From Nostocoides jenkinsii Ben 74 (GTDB lineage: Bacteria > Actinomycetota > Actinomycetes > Actinomycetales > Dermatophilaceae): a stretch of DNA of 50,270 nt. Numbering within the stretch: position 1 is the first letter of the stretch; each line of letters begins with the position of its first letter. The notes beneath the pieces are model-generated. The model made no database searches. It saw nothing but the letters and a program-made list of their open reading frames with translations, and was not told the DNA's origin. The DNA lies in NCBI RefSeq assembly GCF_001046875.1, contig NZ_HF571038.1:2452682-2502951 (forward strand), given 5' to 3'. Both the position numbers and the translations under genes were made by a program. Shown in pieces: positions 7,675-22,068 of the stretch.

Positions 7675-8538
7675 GTGAAGAAGATGAGCCTGGCCGCGGC
7701 TGTCGCCGCGGGCGCGCTGGCGCTGACTGGCTGCGGGGGCGGCACGAAGACGGCGGATCCGTCCACGAGCACGGCCGCCGGTGCGTCCACCAGCGCCTCG
7801 ACCGCCAGCGGCAGCGGGTCGGCATCGGCCGCGACGTCCTCGGAGTCCGAGGCCCCCGCCTCGACCACGACCACCGACGCGGGCACTGGCGACACCGCCA
7901 GCTCGCTGGCCAACGCCAAGGTCGGCGACAAGATCAGCGGCAAGACGCTGGCCGACGCCATGTCGGCGGCTTTCAAGGACGGCACGTCCGGCCACATGAG
8001 CATGGACATGGGCGGCTCCATCACCGCCGAGGGCGACTTCCAGGTCGCCGACGGCAAGCAGAACAGCACCATGACCATGGAGGTCGCCGGCTCCAGGATG
8101 GAGATGATCTCCGTCGGGGGCAAGACCTACATGAAGTCGCCGATGTTCGCCGGCGGCACCAAGTGGGTGTCGATGGACAGCGCCACGGCCGGCGACGCAG
8201 GGGCGCCCGACGTCAACACCTTCGACCCCGAGACGATGGCCAAGGCCCTAGGCGACCAGGACATCACCGTCACCGCTAAGGACGGCGGCAACACCACGGT
8301 CAAGATGGACCTCAACATGGCCAACCTGATCGAGGCCATGGGCGACGCGGGCGACAGCCTTGGGTCGGCCACGGCATCGATGCCCAAGTCCATCCCGGTC
8401 ACCTACACCCTCGACAGCGAGGGCCGTCCCGTCGAGACGGTCATGAACATGGGTATGGAGATCAAGGTCACCTACTCCGACTGGGGCAAGAAGGTCTCGA
8501 TCGAGGCCCCGCCGGCCTCCGAAGTCACCACCATGTGA
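7675..8538 (+). CDS. LppX/LprG-like lipoprotein
   Basis: A 287-residue secreted lipoprotein. The signal peptide VKKMSLAAAVAAGALALTGC ends in a clear lipobox (LTGC). A Ser/Thr/Ala-rich linker of about 60 residues precedes a mature domain starting near KVGDKISGKTLADAM. That domain has alternating strands (SGHMSMDMGGSITAEGDFQ, STMTMEVAGSRMEMI, GKTYMKSP) resembling the LolA/LppX half-barrel fold that binds lipids in mycobacteria. Ligand unknown. GTG 7675 is preceded by AGGGG. A lipoprotein gene between rplA and rplJ is a recurrent actinobacterial arrangement. It is bounded by hairpins on both sides, suggesting separate transcription. Family assignment is by pattern only. Confidence 0.75.
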   Translation: MKKMSLAAAVAAGALALTGCGGGTKTADPSTSTAAGASTSASTASGSGSASAATSSESEAPASTTTTDAGTGDTASSLANAKVGDKISGKTLADAMSAAFKDGTSGHMSMDMGGSITAEGDFQVADGKQNSTMTMEVAGSRMEMISVGGKTYMKSPMFAGGTKWVSMDSATAGDAGAPDVNTFDPETMAKALGDQDITVTAKDGGNTTVKMDLNMANLIEAMGDAGDSLGSATASMPKSIPVTYTLDSEGRPVETVMNMGMEIKVTYSDWGKKVSIEAPPASEVTTM

Positions 8539-8557
8539 CGATCCGCCACCGCGGACT

Positions 8558-8595
8558 CGATCGGCCGGCACCCTCGTTTGGGTGCCGGCCGATCG
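8558..8595 (+). terminator. terminator after lipoprotein gene
   Basis: Perfect 16-bp arms CGATCGGCCGGCACCC and GGGTGCCGGCCGATCG around loop TCGTTT, 19 bp after the lipoprotein stop codon. A GGCATACG copy directly abuts its right edge. Confidence 0.8.
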
Positions 8596-8626
8596 GCATA
8601 CGTGGGCCTGTTCACCGGCCGACGAT

Positions 8627-8655
8627 TTGGTGGCCGCGTCGGCAGCCCGTATCCT
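8627..8655 (+). promoter_or_regulatory. predicted promoter of rplJ-rplL
   Basis: TTGGTG at 8627-8632 and TATCCT at 8650-8655 are separated by exactly 17 bp. This places transcription start near 8662 and leaves a leader of about 200 nt before rplJ. Confidence 0.6.
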
Positions 8656-8661
8656 GAACAA

Positions 8662-8864
8662 CGACCAATGACCGCCGGTTGCTGCACGGCATACGCCGTG
8701 AAGCCGAAGGTTCCACCCTCGAGTGGGCGACCAGCGCAGGCCACGACGTTCCACGATGCATCAGGATTTTCTTCCTCGTATGCCGTGCCCGCCCCGTGCC
8801 CTGCGCCGGGGCTTTTCTCGTGGTTGGGCCCTCACTGCGGTCGCCAACGACGAAGGAGGCCCAC
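8662..8864 (+). promoter_or_regulatory. rplJ leader with attenuator (L10-leader type)
   Basis: The long untranslated leader contains ACCAGCGCAGG, which resembles the L10-binding region of known L10 leaders. It also contains a terminator-like hairpin GCCCCG/CGGGGC at 8791-8812 followed by TTTTCTCG. In other bacteria L10(L12)4 binds such leaders to repress rplJL. The leader contains two GTATGCC-type heptamers. No coding region was recognised in it. Confidence 0.5.
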
Positions 8865-9494
8865 ATGGCGAAGACGACCAAGTCCGCTGCCATTGCCGAG
8901 CTGACGGACAAGTTCCGTTCCTCGAACGCGGCCGTTCTCACGGAGTACCGCGGTTTGACCGTGAAGCAGCTGACCCAGCTGCGCACCACTCTCCGTGGCA
9001 ACGCCACCTACGCCGTGGTCAAGAACACGCTGACCGACCTGGCGGCCAAGGAAGCCGGGGTGACCGCTTTCGAGGGTCAGCTCGCCGGTCCGACCGCCAT
9101 CGCTTTCGTCGAGGGTGACCCCGTCGAGGCAGCCAAGACGCTGCGTGACTTCGCCAAGGCCAACCCTCTGCTCGTGATCAAGGGCGGTGTCCTTGACGGG
9201 CGCGCCCTGACCGCCGCAGAGGTCACGAAGCTCGCCGACCTTGAGTCGCGCGAGGTTCTGCTCGCCAAGCTTGCCGGGGCCATGAACGCCTCGCTGAGCA
9301 AGGCTGTCTACCTCTTCGCCGCGCCCCTGTCGCAGGCCGCTCGCACCGTCGACGCCCTGCGTGCCAAGGTCGAGGCCGAGGGTCCCGCCGTCGCGGCTGC
9401 GCCGGCTCCCCAGGACACGGTCCAGGACGCTCCCGCGGACGCCCCGCAGGACGCCCCGGCCGAGGACGTCGCCACGGGTGGCGACGACGCCTGA
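8865..9494 (+). CDS. rplJ: 50S ribosomal protein L10
   Basis: A 209-residue L10, base of the L7/L12 stalk. The N-terminal rRNA-binding domain is clear ([41 protein letters not shown]). The helix that carries L7/L12 dimers follows ([21 protein letters not shown]). It is longer than the roughly 165-residue E. coli protein because of an acidic tail with a repeated [15 protein letters not shown] pattern, typical of actinobacterial L10. ATG 8865 sits behind AAGGAGG. Confidence 0.96.
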   Translation: MAKTTKSAAIAELTDKFRSSNAAVLTEYRGLTVKQLTQLRTTLRGNATYAVVKNTLTDLAAKEAGVTAFEGQLAGPTAIAFVEGDPVEAAKTLRDFAKANPLLVIKGGVLDGRALTAAEVTKLADLESREVLLAKLAGAMNASLSKAVYLFAAPLSQAARTVDALRAKVEAEGPAVAAAPAPQDTVQDAPADAPQDAPAEDVATGGDDA

Positions 9495-9563
9495 GCCGCA
9501 CCCGCGGTTCAGCACCCTTCACGCCACTCACGGCATACGAAATAACGAGAAAGGACGCCCATC

Positions 9564-9956
9564 ATGGCGAAGCTCAGCACCGACGAGCTCCTTGACGCTT
9601 TCAAGGAGATGACCCTGATCGAGCTCTCCGAGTTCGTCAAGCAGTTCGAGGAGACCTTCGGCGTCACCGCCGCGGCCCCGATGATGGCCGGCCCGGCCGT
9701 CGGCGGTGGCGGCGCTGCCGACGCTCCGGCCGAGGCCGAGGAGCAGGACGAGTTCGACGTCATCCTCGAGGCTGCCGGCGACAAGAAGATCCAGGTCATC
9801 AAGGAGGTCCGTGCGCTCACGTCGCTCGGTCTCAAGGAGGCCAAGGACCTCGTTGACGGCGCCCCCAAGCCCGTCCTCGAGAAGGTCGACAAGGCTGCGG
9901 CCGAGAAGGCCAAGGAGCAGCTCGAGGGCGCGGGCGCGACCGTCACCCTCAAGTGA
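9564..9956 (+). CDS. rplL: 50S ribosomal protein L7/L12
   Basis: A 130-residue stalk protein that recruits translational GTPases. The N-terminal dimerisation domain ([19 protein letters not shown]) is followed by a Gly/Ala/Glu hinge around residues 37-60. The C-terminal domain contains [20 protein letters not shown] and ends GATVTLK. It lies 69 bp after rplJ and is closed by the terminator at 9994-10039. Confidence 0.97.
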   Translation: MAKLSTDELLDAFKEMTLIELSEFVKQFEETFGVTAAAPMMAGPAVGGGGAADAPAEAEEQDEFDVILEAAGDKKIQVIKEVRALTSLGLKEAKDLVDGAPKPVLEKVDKAAAEKAKEQLEGAGATVTLK

Positions 9957-9993
9957 TTGAAGGCCCGGGGTTCCGGGTCTGATGATCTGCGAG

Positions 9994-10039
9994 AGCCCCT
10001 CCTCCGCATACGAGAAATCGTTGCGGGGGAGGGGCTTTT
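9994..10039 (+). terminator. rho-independent terminator after rplL
   Basis: Arms AGCCCCTCCTCCGCA and TGCGGGGGAGGGGCT form 15 pairs with one G-U, followed by TTTTC. The loop holds GCATACG, and a GTATGCCGCGCG copy directly follows the U-tract. Confidence 0.85.
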
Positions 10040-10399
10040 CGTATGCCGCGCGCTCCCCTCCCGGACTGTCGCCGGTCCCCATGGAAGTCACTCGTCGGGG
10101 CCCCGACGCGCCCGGCACCACGCGCCTGCTTGACGTGAGCCGCTGCACACTGCATCCTCTACGCGTCGAGTTCAGCGCCTCCCCGCCGCTTGGCTGGTTC
10201 GGAGGCCGGTTGGACAGGCTTGCCGAGTCATGCCCGGATGCCGTATAGTCGTTCTTTGCGCTGTGCTTCCCTCCTTCCACCCTGTGTGCCACCGGCTTGT
10301 CCACGGGCTTTTCGTCCGTATGCCGCGCTGTTGCCCCAGGGCGTGAGCGTCGGGTTGTTCCGCGCATGAAGACAAGTCAGGCCCGTGGAAGGACCCTCC
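10040..10399 (+). promoter_or_regulatory. rpoB upstream region and leader
   Basis: No gene was seen in these 360 bp. TTGCCG (10220-10225) and TATAGT (10244-10249) with an 18-bp spacer form the best promoter, starting near 10256 and giving a leader of about 145 nt. A second candidate is TTGACG at 10130 with CATCCT 17 bp later. GTATGCCGCGC copies occur at 10041 and 10318. The GGAAGGA at 10387-10393 is the rpoB ribosome-binding site. Confidence 0.6.
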
Positions 10400-13879
<3,480 letters not shown>

Positions 13880-13965
13880 GCGCACCCGACCACCAGCCCG
13901 TCAGGGCTCTAGTGCGGTACGCACGAACTGAACTTTCTCGGCATACGAAAGAACGGAAGCACGAA

Positions 13966-17850
<3,885 letters not shown>

Positions 17851-17903
17851 CCCGGATTCGTCTGAGCTTGGGCTAACCGAGCAGCAGACGGAGTAGTAGC
17901 CGA

Positions 17904-17940
17904 CGAAACGCCGCCCCGCACCCTGCGGGACGGCGTTTCG
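17904..17940 (+). terminator. terminator after rpoC
   Basis: Arms CGAAACGCCG-C-CCCGCA and TGCGGG-A-CGGCGTTTCG form a stem of 16 pairs with one mismatch and a CCC loop, about 50 bp after the rpoC stop. Confidence 0.8.
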
Positions 17941-17970
17941 CCGTCCCGCCGCCCCAGCCCCCCTCTGCCG

Positions 17971-18152
17971 GTGAGGCTTTTCTGACGGCGTGAGGCTTTT
18001 CTGAGCTGGTGAGGCTTTTGTCGACCAGGTGAGGCTTTCCTGACCGCGTGAGGCGCTATAGCCCCTCACGCGGTCAGGAAAGCCTCACGCCGTTGCAGGA
18101 AAGCCTCACGACGTTCCGGGAAAGCCTCACGACGTTGCGGGAACGCCTCACG
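17971..18152. repeat. inverted array of GTGAGGC units
   Basis: Five units beginning GTGAGGC start at 17971, 17990, 18009, 18029 and 18048 (spacing 19-20 bp, typical unit GTGAGGCTTTTCTGACGGC). After a short centre (GCTATAGCC) five units in the opposite orientation (GCCTCAC, the first altered) occur at about 18062, 18082, 18103, 18124 and 18145 (spacing 20-21 bp). The central units form a near-perfect palindrome, including CCTGACCGCGTGAGG against CCTCACGCGGTCAGG. Together with the rpoC terminator this fills most of the 337-bp spacer before the next gene. Confidence 0.9.
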
Positions 18153-18175
18153 TTCCTCCAGAAGCATTGACCACG

Positions 18176-18188
18176 TACATTCGGGTCA
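18176..18188 (+). promoter_or_regulatory. possible -10 box for a leaderless start
   Basis: TACATT (18176-18181) lies 6 bases before ATG 18188, the spacing expected of a leaderless actinobacterial mRNA. No ribosome-binding site is visible there. Confidence 0.35.
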
Positions 18189-18427
18189 TGCTCGATGACG
18201 TCAGCCCGGAGCTGCGGCGCGCGCTCCTGGGTGGAGTGCTGGCGGCCGCCGGGCTCTTCGTGCTCTTCCGGGTCGCCGGCCCCGCGCGGCTCGTGGCCAT
18301 CGCGCTGGTCGCGGCGGGGGCGTTCCACCTCAACAAGACCGACCCGAAGCGCCTGACGGCGGTGATGGTGGTGCTCGTCGGCATGTTCGCCTGGTTCGCC
18401 TATCGGGCCTGGCAGCGCACCACGTGA
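18188..18427 (+). CDS. small two-helix membrane protein
   Basis: A 79-residue hydrophobic protein of unknown function. After a short polar start (MLDDVSPELRRALL) come two or three predicted membrane stretches: GGVLAAAGLFVLF, ARLVAIALVAAGAFHL and LTAVMVVLVGMFAWFAYRAW. It ends in a basic tail. A TTG at 18167 could extend it by 7 residues. Its TGA overlaps the GTG of the nuclease gene by 4 bases, so the two are translationally coupled. Family not recognised. Confidence 0.65.
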   Translation: MLDDVSPELRRALLGGVLAAAGLFVLFRVAGPARLVAIALVAAGAFHLNKTDPKRLTAVMVVLVGMFAWFAYRAWQRTT

Positions 18428-19251
18428 CCGACAGCGCCTTCTCGGTCCTGACGCTCAACATCTCCCGGCCGCCGAAGGATCGCGCCGCCGCGCTCCTCGA
18501 ATACCTCTGGCACCGCGAGGATGACATCCTCGTCCTCACCGAGACGGGGCGCGGCGAGGGCTCCGCCCTGATCGAGTCCGTATGCCGCGCGGCTGGCCAC
18601 GACGTCCACTCCAGCCTGCGCGGGGTAGCCGATCGCGGGCTCATCGAACGAGGTAGCACCGAGCGAGGTGCATTGGGCGTCCTGGTCGTGGCGCGCAACG
18701 GATTCACGCTAGTCCCCGACGACATTCCGGCCCTGCCCCTCCTGCCCGAGCGGCTTATGGCATGCCGCCTCACGCCCTCGTCAGGTCCCCGGGTGAGGCT
18801 GCTCGCGGCATACGGTGCGGCCAGTGATCCGGTCCGCTACGCGAACGCGGCCCAGCGACAACGCAAACGCGACTGGCTGAACGGTTTCGTCGCGACGCTC
18901 CAGGACCTGCCACCGACGCCCACCCTCATCGCGGGCGACCTCAACATCGTCGCCCCGGGACACCGCGACCGGCTGCCATATGTGCTGAGTGAAGAGCGCG
19001 CGGCATACGACACCCTCACGACGGATCTCGGCCTGACCGACGTGTATGCCGCGGCCCACCACGGCACGGACCTCGCCGGCGACCCCACATGGGTGGATCA
19101 TTCGGGGGTTGGGTGTCGCTACGACTACCTGCTCACCGGTGGCGGGGTGACCGGGTCCGGAGTCGTTATCGACCAGACTCCGCGTACCAGCCGCCTGACC
19201 GACCACGCCGCCCTGAGCGCGAGCTTCACGGCATACGATCCTGGCTTGTGA
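18424..19251 (+). CDS. endonuclease/exonuclease/phosphatase family protein
   Basis: A 275-residue cytosolic protein with the metal-dependent EEP fold (DNase I/exonuclease III-like). Landmarks in order: FSVLTLNIS at the start, the catalytic Glu region DILVLTETGRGEGS near 35-48, AGDLNIVAPGHRD (Asp-x-Asn) near 178-190, CRYDYLL in the C-terminal third and LTDHAALSASF (Asp-His) at the end. Substrate could be nucleic acid, a phospholipid headgroup or a phosphoester; it cannot be told from sequence. It is coupled at both ends by GTGA overlaps to the small membrane protein and the GNAT gene. Confidence 0.8.
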   Translation: MTDSAFSVLTLNISRPPKDRAAALLEYLWHREDDILVLTETGRGEGSALIESVCRAAGHDVHSSLRGVADRGLIERGSTERGALGVLVVARNGFTLVPDDIPALPLLPERLMACRLTPSSGPRVRLLAAYGAASDPVRYANAAQRQRKRDWLNGFVATLQDLPPTPTLIAGDLNIVAPGHRDRLPYVLSEERAAYDTLTTDLGLTDVYAAAHHGTDLAGDPTWVDHSGVGCRYDYLLTGGGVTGSGVVIDQTPRTSRLTDHAALSASFTAYDPGL

Positions 19252-19808
19252 CTGACGTCGTGATTCGCCCGGAGCGGCCCGAGGACGCCGCCGCGGCCCG
19301 GGCCGTCCACATTGATGCCTTCCCGGTGCCGGACGGCGAGGTGCAAAGTGTCGAGTCGGTGCTGGTGGATTGGCTGCGCGAGGACGGCGACGTCCTGTGG
19401 CCGCTGACCCTCGTGGCCGAGCGCGACGGCCAGATCGTCGGCAGCGTTGTCTGCAGTCGCGGGACGATCGACGAGCGGGACTCGGTGGGGTTGGGCCCGA
19501 TCGGGGTGTGCGCGGCATACCAAGGCAAGGGGATCGGGACGCGCCTGATGGAGGCCGTGATCGGGGCCGCGCAGGAGTCGGGGGAGCGCGAGATCGTACT
19601 TCTCGGCGACCCCGGGTTCTATGGGCGGTTCGGCTTCGTGCCCGCCACCACGGTCGGGGTAGTGAGTCCGGCTCCGTGGCCGGACGCCTACTTCCAGGTC
19701 AAGCCGCTCGCGGATTTCGACCCGGCCACGGACGGCGGCTCCTTCCGGTATGCCGCGGCCTTCGACCGACTCAACGGCCCGGCCGGGGAGGGCGAGGATG
19801 GCCACTGA
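19248..19808 (+). CDS. GNAT family N-acetyltransferase
   Basis: A 186-residue acetyltransferase. The acetyl-CoA-binding segment is LGPIGVCAAYQGKGIGTRLMEAVI (pattern V-x-x-x-x-Q-G-x-G-I-G), followed by IVLLGDPGFYGRFGFVPA. That resembles the YhbS-type GNAT subgroup. The substrate cannot be inferred. GTG 19248 overlaps the stop of the nuclease gene by 4 bases, and its own end overlaps the next start by 11 bases, so the four genes from 18188 form one tightly packed operon. Confidence 0.85.
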   Translation: MTDVVIRPERPEDAAAARAVHIDAFPVPDGEVQSVESVLVDWLREDGDVLWPLTLVAERDGQIVGSVVCSRGTIDERDSVGLGPIGVCAAYQGKGIGTRLMEAVIGAAQESGEREIVLLGDPGFYGRFGFVPATTVGVVSPAPWPDAYFQVKPLADFDPATDGGSFRYAAAFDRLNGPAGEGEDGH

Positions 19809-20601
19809 GGACGCCTTCTTCCTTGCCCTGCCGTCGGATGATGGTGCGGGAGAGCGGTTTCGGGCCACGCGGCATACGGCCGGGCCGTGGACGGACCAGG
19901 CCCAGCACGCGTCACCGCCGGCCGCGCTGATGGGGCGCGCCATCGAGGGACTCCTCCCAGACGGGATGACCGTGAGCCGCTTCGCGATGGATCTCCTCGG
20001 CGCGGTGCCGGTCGGGGACCTGCGGGTGAGCGCCGCTGTCGCCCGGTCGGGACGGGTGGTGAGTCAGTTCCGGGCCGAGTTGGTCGACGAGGCGACCGGC
20101 CGGGTCGTTGCCCAGGCCTCCGCCTGGTGCGTGCCGGAATTGGCGCATGGGCCCGTCGCGGGCGCGCGCCCGGTGCCGCCCGGCCCGGAAACCGGTCGGG
20201 CGCTCGACCTGCCGCCGGGGTGGGTTCCTGGGTATGCCGATGCCATCGACTGGCGCTGGGTGGCCGGTCATATCGCGGAGCCCGGCCCGGGGACGGCGTG
20301 GATGCGGCCGCGGGTGCCGCTGGTGGCGGGGGAGGAGTTGACGCCGCTGCAGCGGGTGCTGGCGTGCGTCGACTCGGCGTCAGGGATCAGCGCTGTGCTC
20401 GACATCCGGGAGTGGGACTTCCGCAATCTCGAACTCACCGTCCACCTCACCCGGCCGGTGGTGGGTGAGTGGGTGGCGGTCGAGGCGGAGACGCTCATCT
20501 CCGGGGCCGGCTCGGGCGTGGCTCGCTCGACGTTGTATGACGCGTCCGGCCTCCTCGGCATCTCCGCCCAGGCCCTGCTCATCCGACCGCGCTCGGCCTG
20601 A
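19798..20601 (+). CDS. acyl-CoA thioesterase family protein (double hotdog)
   Basis: A 267-residue protein resembling the TesB-like/4HBT_3 thioesterases. It shows two hotdog halves: an N-terminal half with TAGPWTDQAQHASPPAALMGRAIE and SRFAMDLLGAVPVGDLRVSA, and a C-terminal half with QRVLACVDSASGISAVLDI, NLELTVHLTRPVVGEWVAVEAET and ARSTLYDASGLLGISAQALLI. It should hydrolyse acyl-CoA thioesters; chain length unknown. ATG 19798 overlaps the GNAT stop and is the only start giving the usual short N-terminus. Last gene of the 18.2-20.6 kb operon. Confidence 0.8.
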   Translation: MATEDAFFLALPSDDGAGERFRATRHTAGPWTDQAQHASPPAALMGRAIEGLLPDGMTVSRFAMDLLGAVPVGDLRVSAAVARSGRVVSQFRAELVDEATGRVVAQASAWCVPELAHGPVAGARPVPPGPETGRALDLPPGWVPGYADAIDWRWVAGHIAEPGPGTAWMRPRVPLVAGEELTPLQRVLACVDSASGISAVLDIREWDFRNLELTVHLTRPVVGEWVAVEAETLISGAGSGVARSTLYDASGLLGISAQALLIRPRSA

Positions 20602-20665
20602 CTCGGCACCGCTCGGCCAACTCCGCACCGCCGGCTCAACTCAGCACCGCTCGGCTCAACTCAGC
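20602..20665. repeat. degenerate tandem repeat of CAACTCAGCACCG
   Basis: Three to four imperfect units of about 20 bp (CTCAACTCAGCACCGCTCGG and variants) run directly into the palindromic element. The unit contains CAACTCAGCAC, the reverse complement of the element's tail GTGCTGAGTTG. Confidence 0.7.
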
Positions 20666-20734
20666 ACAGGTTAGTGAACTGCGGACAGGTTGCAAGGTGT
20701 CCACAGTTGACTAACTGCTGCTAGCAGAAGTTCC
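20657..20734 (-). repeat. 78-bp palindromic element, copy 2
   Basis: A full-length copy in inverse orientation: tail CAACTCAGCACAGGTTAGT, central dyad with TTGCAA, then AACTGCTGCTAGCAGAAGTTCC. The dyad arms hold mismatches at three places here, the least symmetrical copy. It is located 56 bp after the thioesterase stop and about 75 bp before the rpsL promoter. Confidence 0.9.
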
Positions 20735-20807
20735 AACTCGGGGCCCACCAACTCGGGGCCCACGAGCGGTGTCCAGGCGGAGCGTCCGAGGGGCGACCGC
20801 CCGCGAT
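20735..20807. other. spacer upstream of the rpsL promoter
   Basis: It contains two direct copies of CAACTCGGGGCCCAC and otherwise no recognised signal. Confidence 0.4.
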
Positions 20808-20836
20808 TTGGCCCCTGCCCACGGGCAAAGTAGACT
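20808..20836 (+). promoter_or_regulatory. predicted promoter of the str operon
   Basis: TTGGCC at 20808-20813 and TAGACT at 20831-20836 are separated by 17 bp. Transcription should start near 20843, giving a leader of about 260 nt before rpsL. Confidence 0.65.
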
Positions 20837-21013
20837 GAAAAGCCGTGTCTGGTCTTTCGACGCCTCCGCGTCGACCCCCGGTCACATCGGCCGCAGTCCT
20901 GGGTGACTGAGTTCGGCCCAGACCTCTCGCCGGGCAATCCACGTCCGTGTCGGCTCCCGCCTCAACGCGGGTGCTGGCCTCGGGCCTGGGGAGTGCAGGG
21001 GAGAGCGCTCATC

Positions 21014-21050
21014 GGCGACACACCCGACCACGGGGGTCGCAGGTCGAGCA
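21014..21050 (+). promoter_or_regulatory. leader motif shared with rpsJ leader
   Basis: GGCGACACACCCGACC followed by ACGGGGGTCGCAGGTCGAGCA matches the rpsJ leader at 25973-26010 at about 32 of 37 positions. CGACC and GGTCG can pair as a small hairpin. A second hairpin CTTCGCG/CGCGAAG lies at about 21062-21079, before the rpsL ribosome-binding site. A regulatory or antitermination role is inferred from conservation between two ribosomal operons only. Confidence 0.6.
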
Positions 21051-21105
21051 TAGCTAGGAGTCTTCGCGAGGACGCGAAGGCAACGACGATTTCGAAGGAC
21101 GCAGT

Positions 21106-21480
21106 TTGCCTACCATCAACCAGCTGGTGCGCAAGGGCCGGCAGGACAAGGCCACCAAGGTCAAGACTCCTGCCCTCAAGGGCTCTCCCCAGCGCCGCGG
21201 CGTGTGCACGCGTGTGTACACCACCACCCCCAAGAAGCCGAACTCGGCGCTGCGCAAGGTCGCCCGTGTGCGCCTGACCAGCGGCATCGAGGTCACCGCC
21301 TACATCCCCGGCGTCGGCCACAACCTGCAGGAGCACTCGATGGTGCTCGTGCGTGGCGGTCGTGTGAAGGACCTCCCCGGCGTTCGCTACAAGATCATTC
21401 GCGGCGCGCTCGACACCCAGGGTGTCAAGAACCGCCAGCAGGCCCGCAGCCGCTACGGCGCCAAGAAGGGGAAGAAGTAA
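21106..21480 (+). CDS. rpsL: 30S ribosomal protein S12
   Basis: A 124-residue protein at the decoding centre. It shows [11 protein letters not shown] at the start, [19 protein letters not shown] with the lysines linked to streptomycin, and [19 protein letters not shown]. Both streptomycin-contact lysines are present, so no resistance substitution is seen. The start is TTG 21106, preceded by GAAGGA at 6 bases; no ATG or GTG could give the conserved N-terminus. First gene of the str operon; its TAA overlaps the rpsG ATG. Confidence 0.97.
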   Translation: MPTINQLVRKGRQDKATKVKTPALKGSPQRRGVCTRVYTTTPKKPNSALRKVARVRLTSGIEVTAYIPGVGHNLQEHSMVLVRGGRVKDLPGVRYKIIRGALDTQGVKNRQQARSRYGAKKGKK

Positions 21481-21950
21481 TGCCTCGCAAGGGTCCCGCC
21501 CCCAAGCGCCCGCTCGTCGTCGACCCGGTCTACAACAGCGTCCTGGTGACCCAGTTGGTCAACAAGATTCTGCTCGATGGCAAGAAGTCGATCGCCGAAA
21601 ACATCGTCTACGGCGCCCTCGAAGGAGTCCGCACCAAGACCGGCACCGACCCGGTGCCCACCCTGAAGCGCGCGCTGGACAATGTCCGCCCGACCCTGGA
21701 GGTCAAGTCCCGCCGCGTCGGTGGCGCGACCTACCAGGTCCCCGTCGAGGTCAAGCCGGGCCGCGCCACGACCCTGTCGCTGCGCTGGCTCGTCGGCTAC
21801 TCCCGGCAGCGCCGCGAGAAGACCATGACCGAGCGCCTCATGAACGAGATCCTCGACGCCTCCAACGGCCTCGGTGCCGCCGTGAAGCGTCGCGAGGACA
21901 CCCACAAGATGGCCGAGTCCAACAAGGCCTTCGCGCACTACCGCTGGTGA
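21480..21950 (+). CDS. rpsG: 30S ribosomal protein S7
   Basis: A 156-residue protein that nucleates the 30S head by binding the 3' major domain of 16S rRNA. It is recognised by the N-terminal [19 protein letters not shown], the segment [25 protein letters not shown] and the C-terminal [15 protein letters not shown]. The ATG overlaps the rpsL stop (TAATG), indicating coupling. A hairpin at 21962 separates it from fusA. Confidence 0.97.
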   Translation: MPRKGPAPKRPLVVDPVYNSVLVTQLVNKILLDGKKSIAENIVYGALEGVRTKTGTDPVPTLKRALDNVRPTLEVKSRRVGGATYQVPVEVKPGRATTLSLRWLVGYSRQRREKTMTERLMNEILDASNGLGAAVKRREDTHKMAESNKAFAHYRW

Positions 21951-21961
21951 CCCCAGCAGGT

Positions 21962-21997
21962 CGTATGCCGCGCGCTCACCCGAGCGCGCGGCATACG
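21962..21997. terminator. perfect hairpin of paired GTATGCC motifs after rpsG
   Basis: Arms CGTATGCCGCGCGCTC and GAGCGCGCGGCATACG pair over 16 bp around loop ACCC. There is no U-tract. It could act as a partial terminator or mRNA-stability element between rpsG and fusA. Confidence 0.65.
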
Positions 21998-22068
21998 GCC
22001 CCCGGCGCAGCCGCGCCGGACCACGACACGTAACGCAGTTCGCAACGAACGAGATGAGATAACCCAAA

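Noticed and set aside
17971-18152. CRISPR array behind rpoC
   Set aside because: Units are 19-21 bp with no spacer room, are inverted around a centre, and no cas gene is near.
20657-20734. The palindromic element as an insertion sequence or dif site
   Set aside because: It contains no transposase frame and does not match the XerC/XerD dif pattern; only a non-autonomous or binding-site role remains open.
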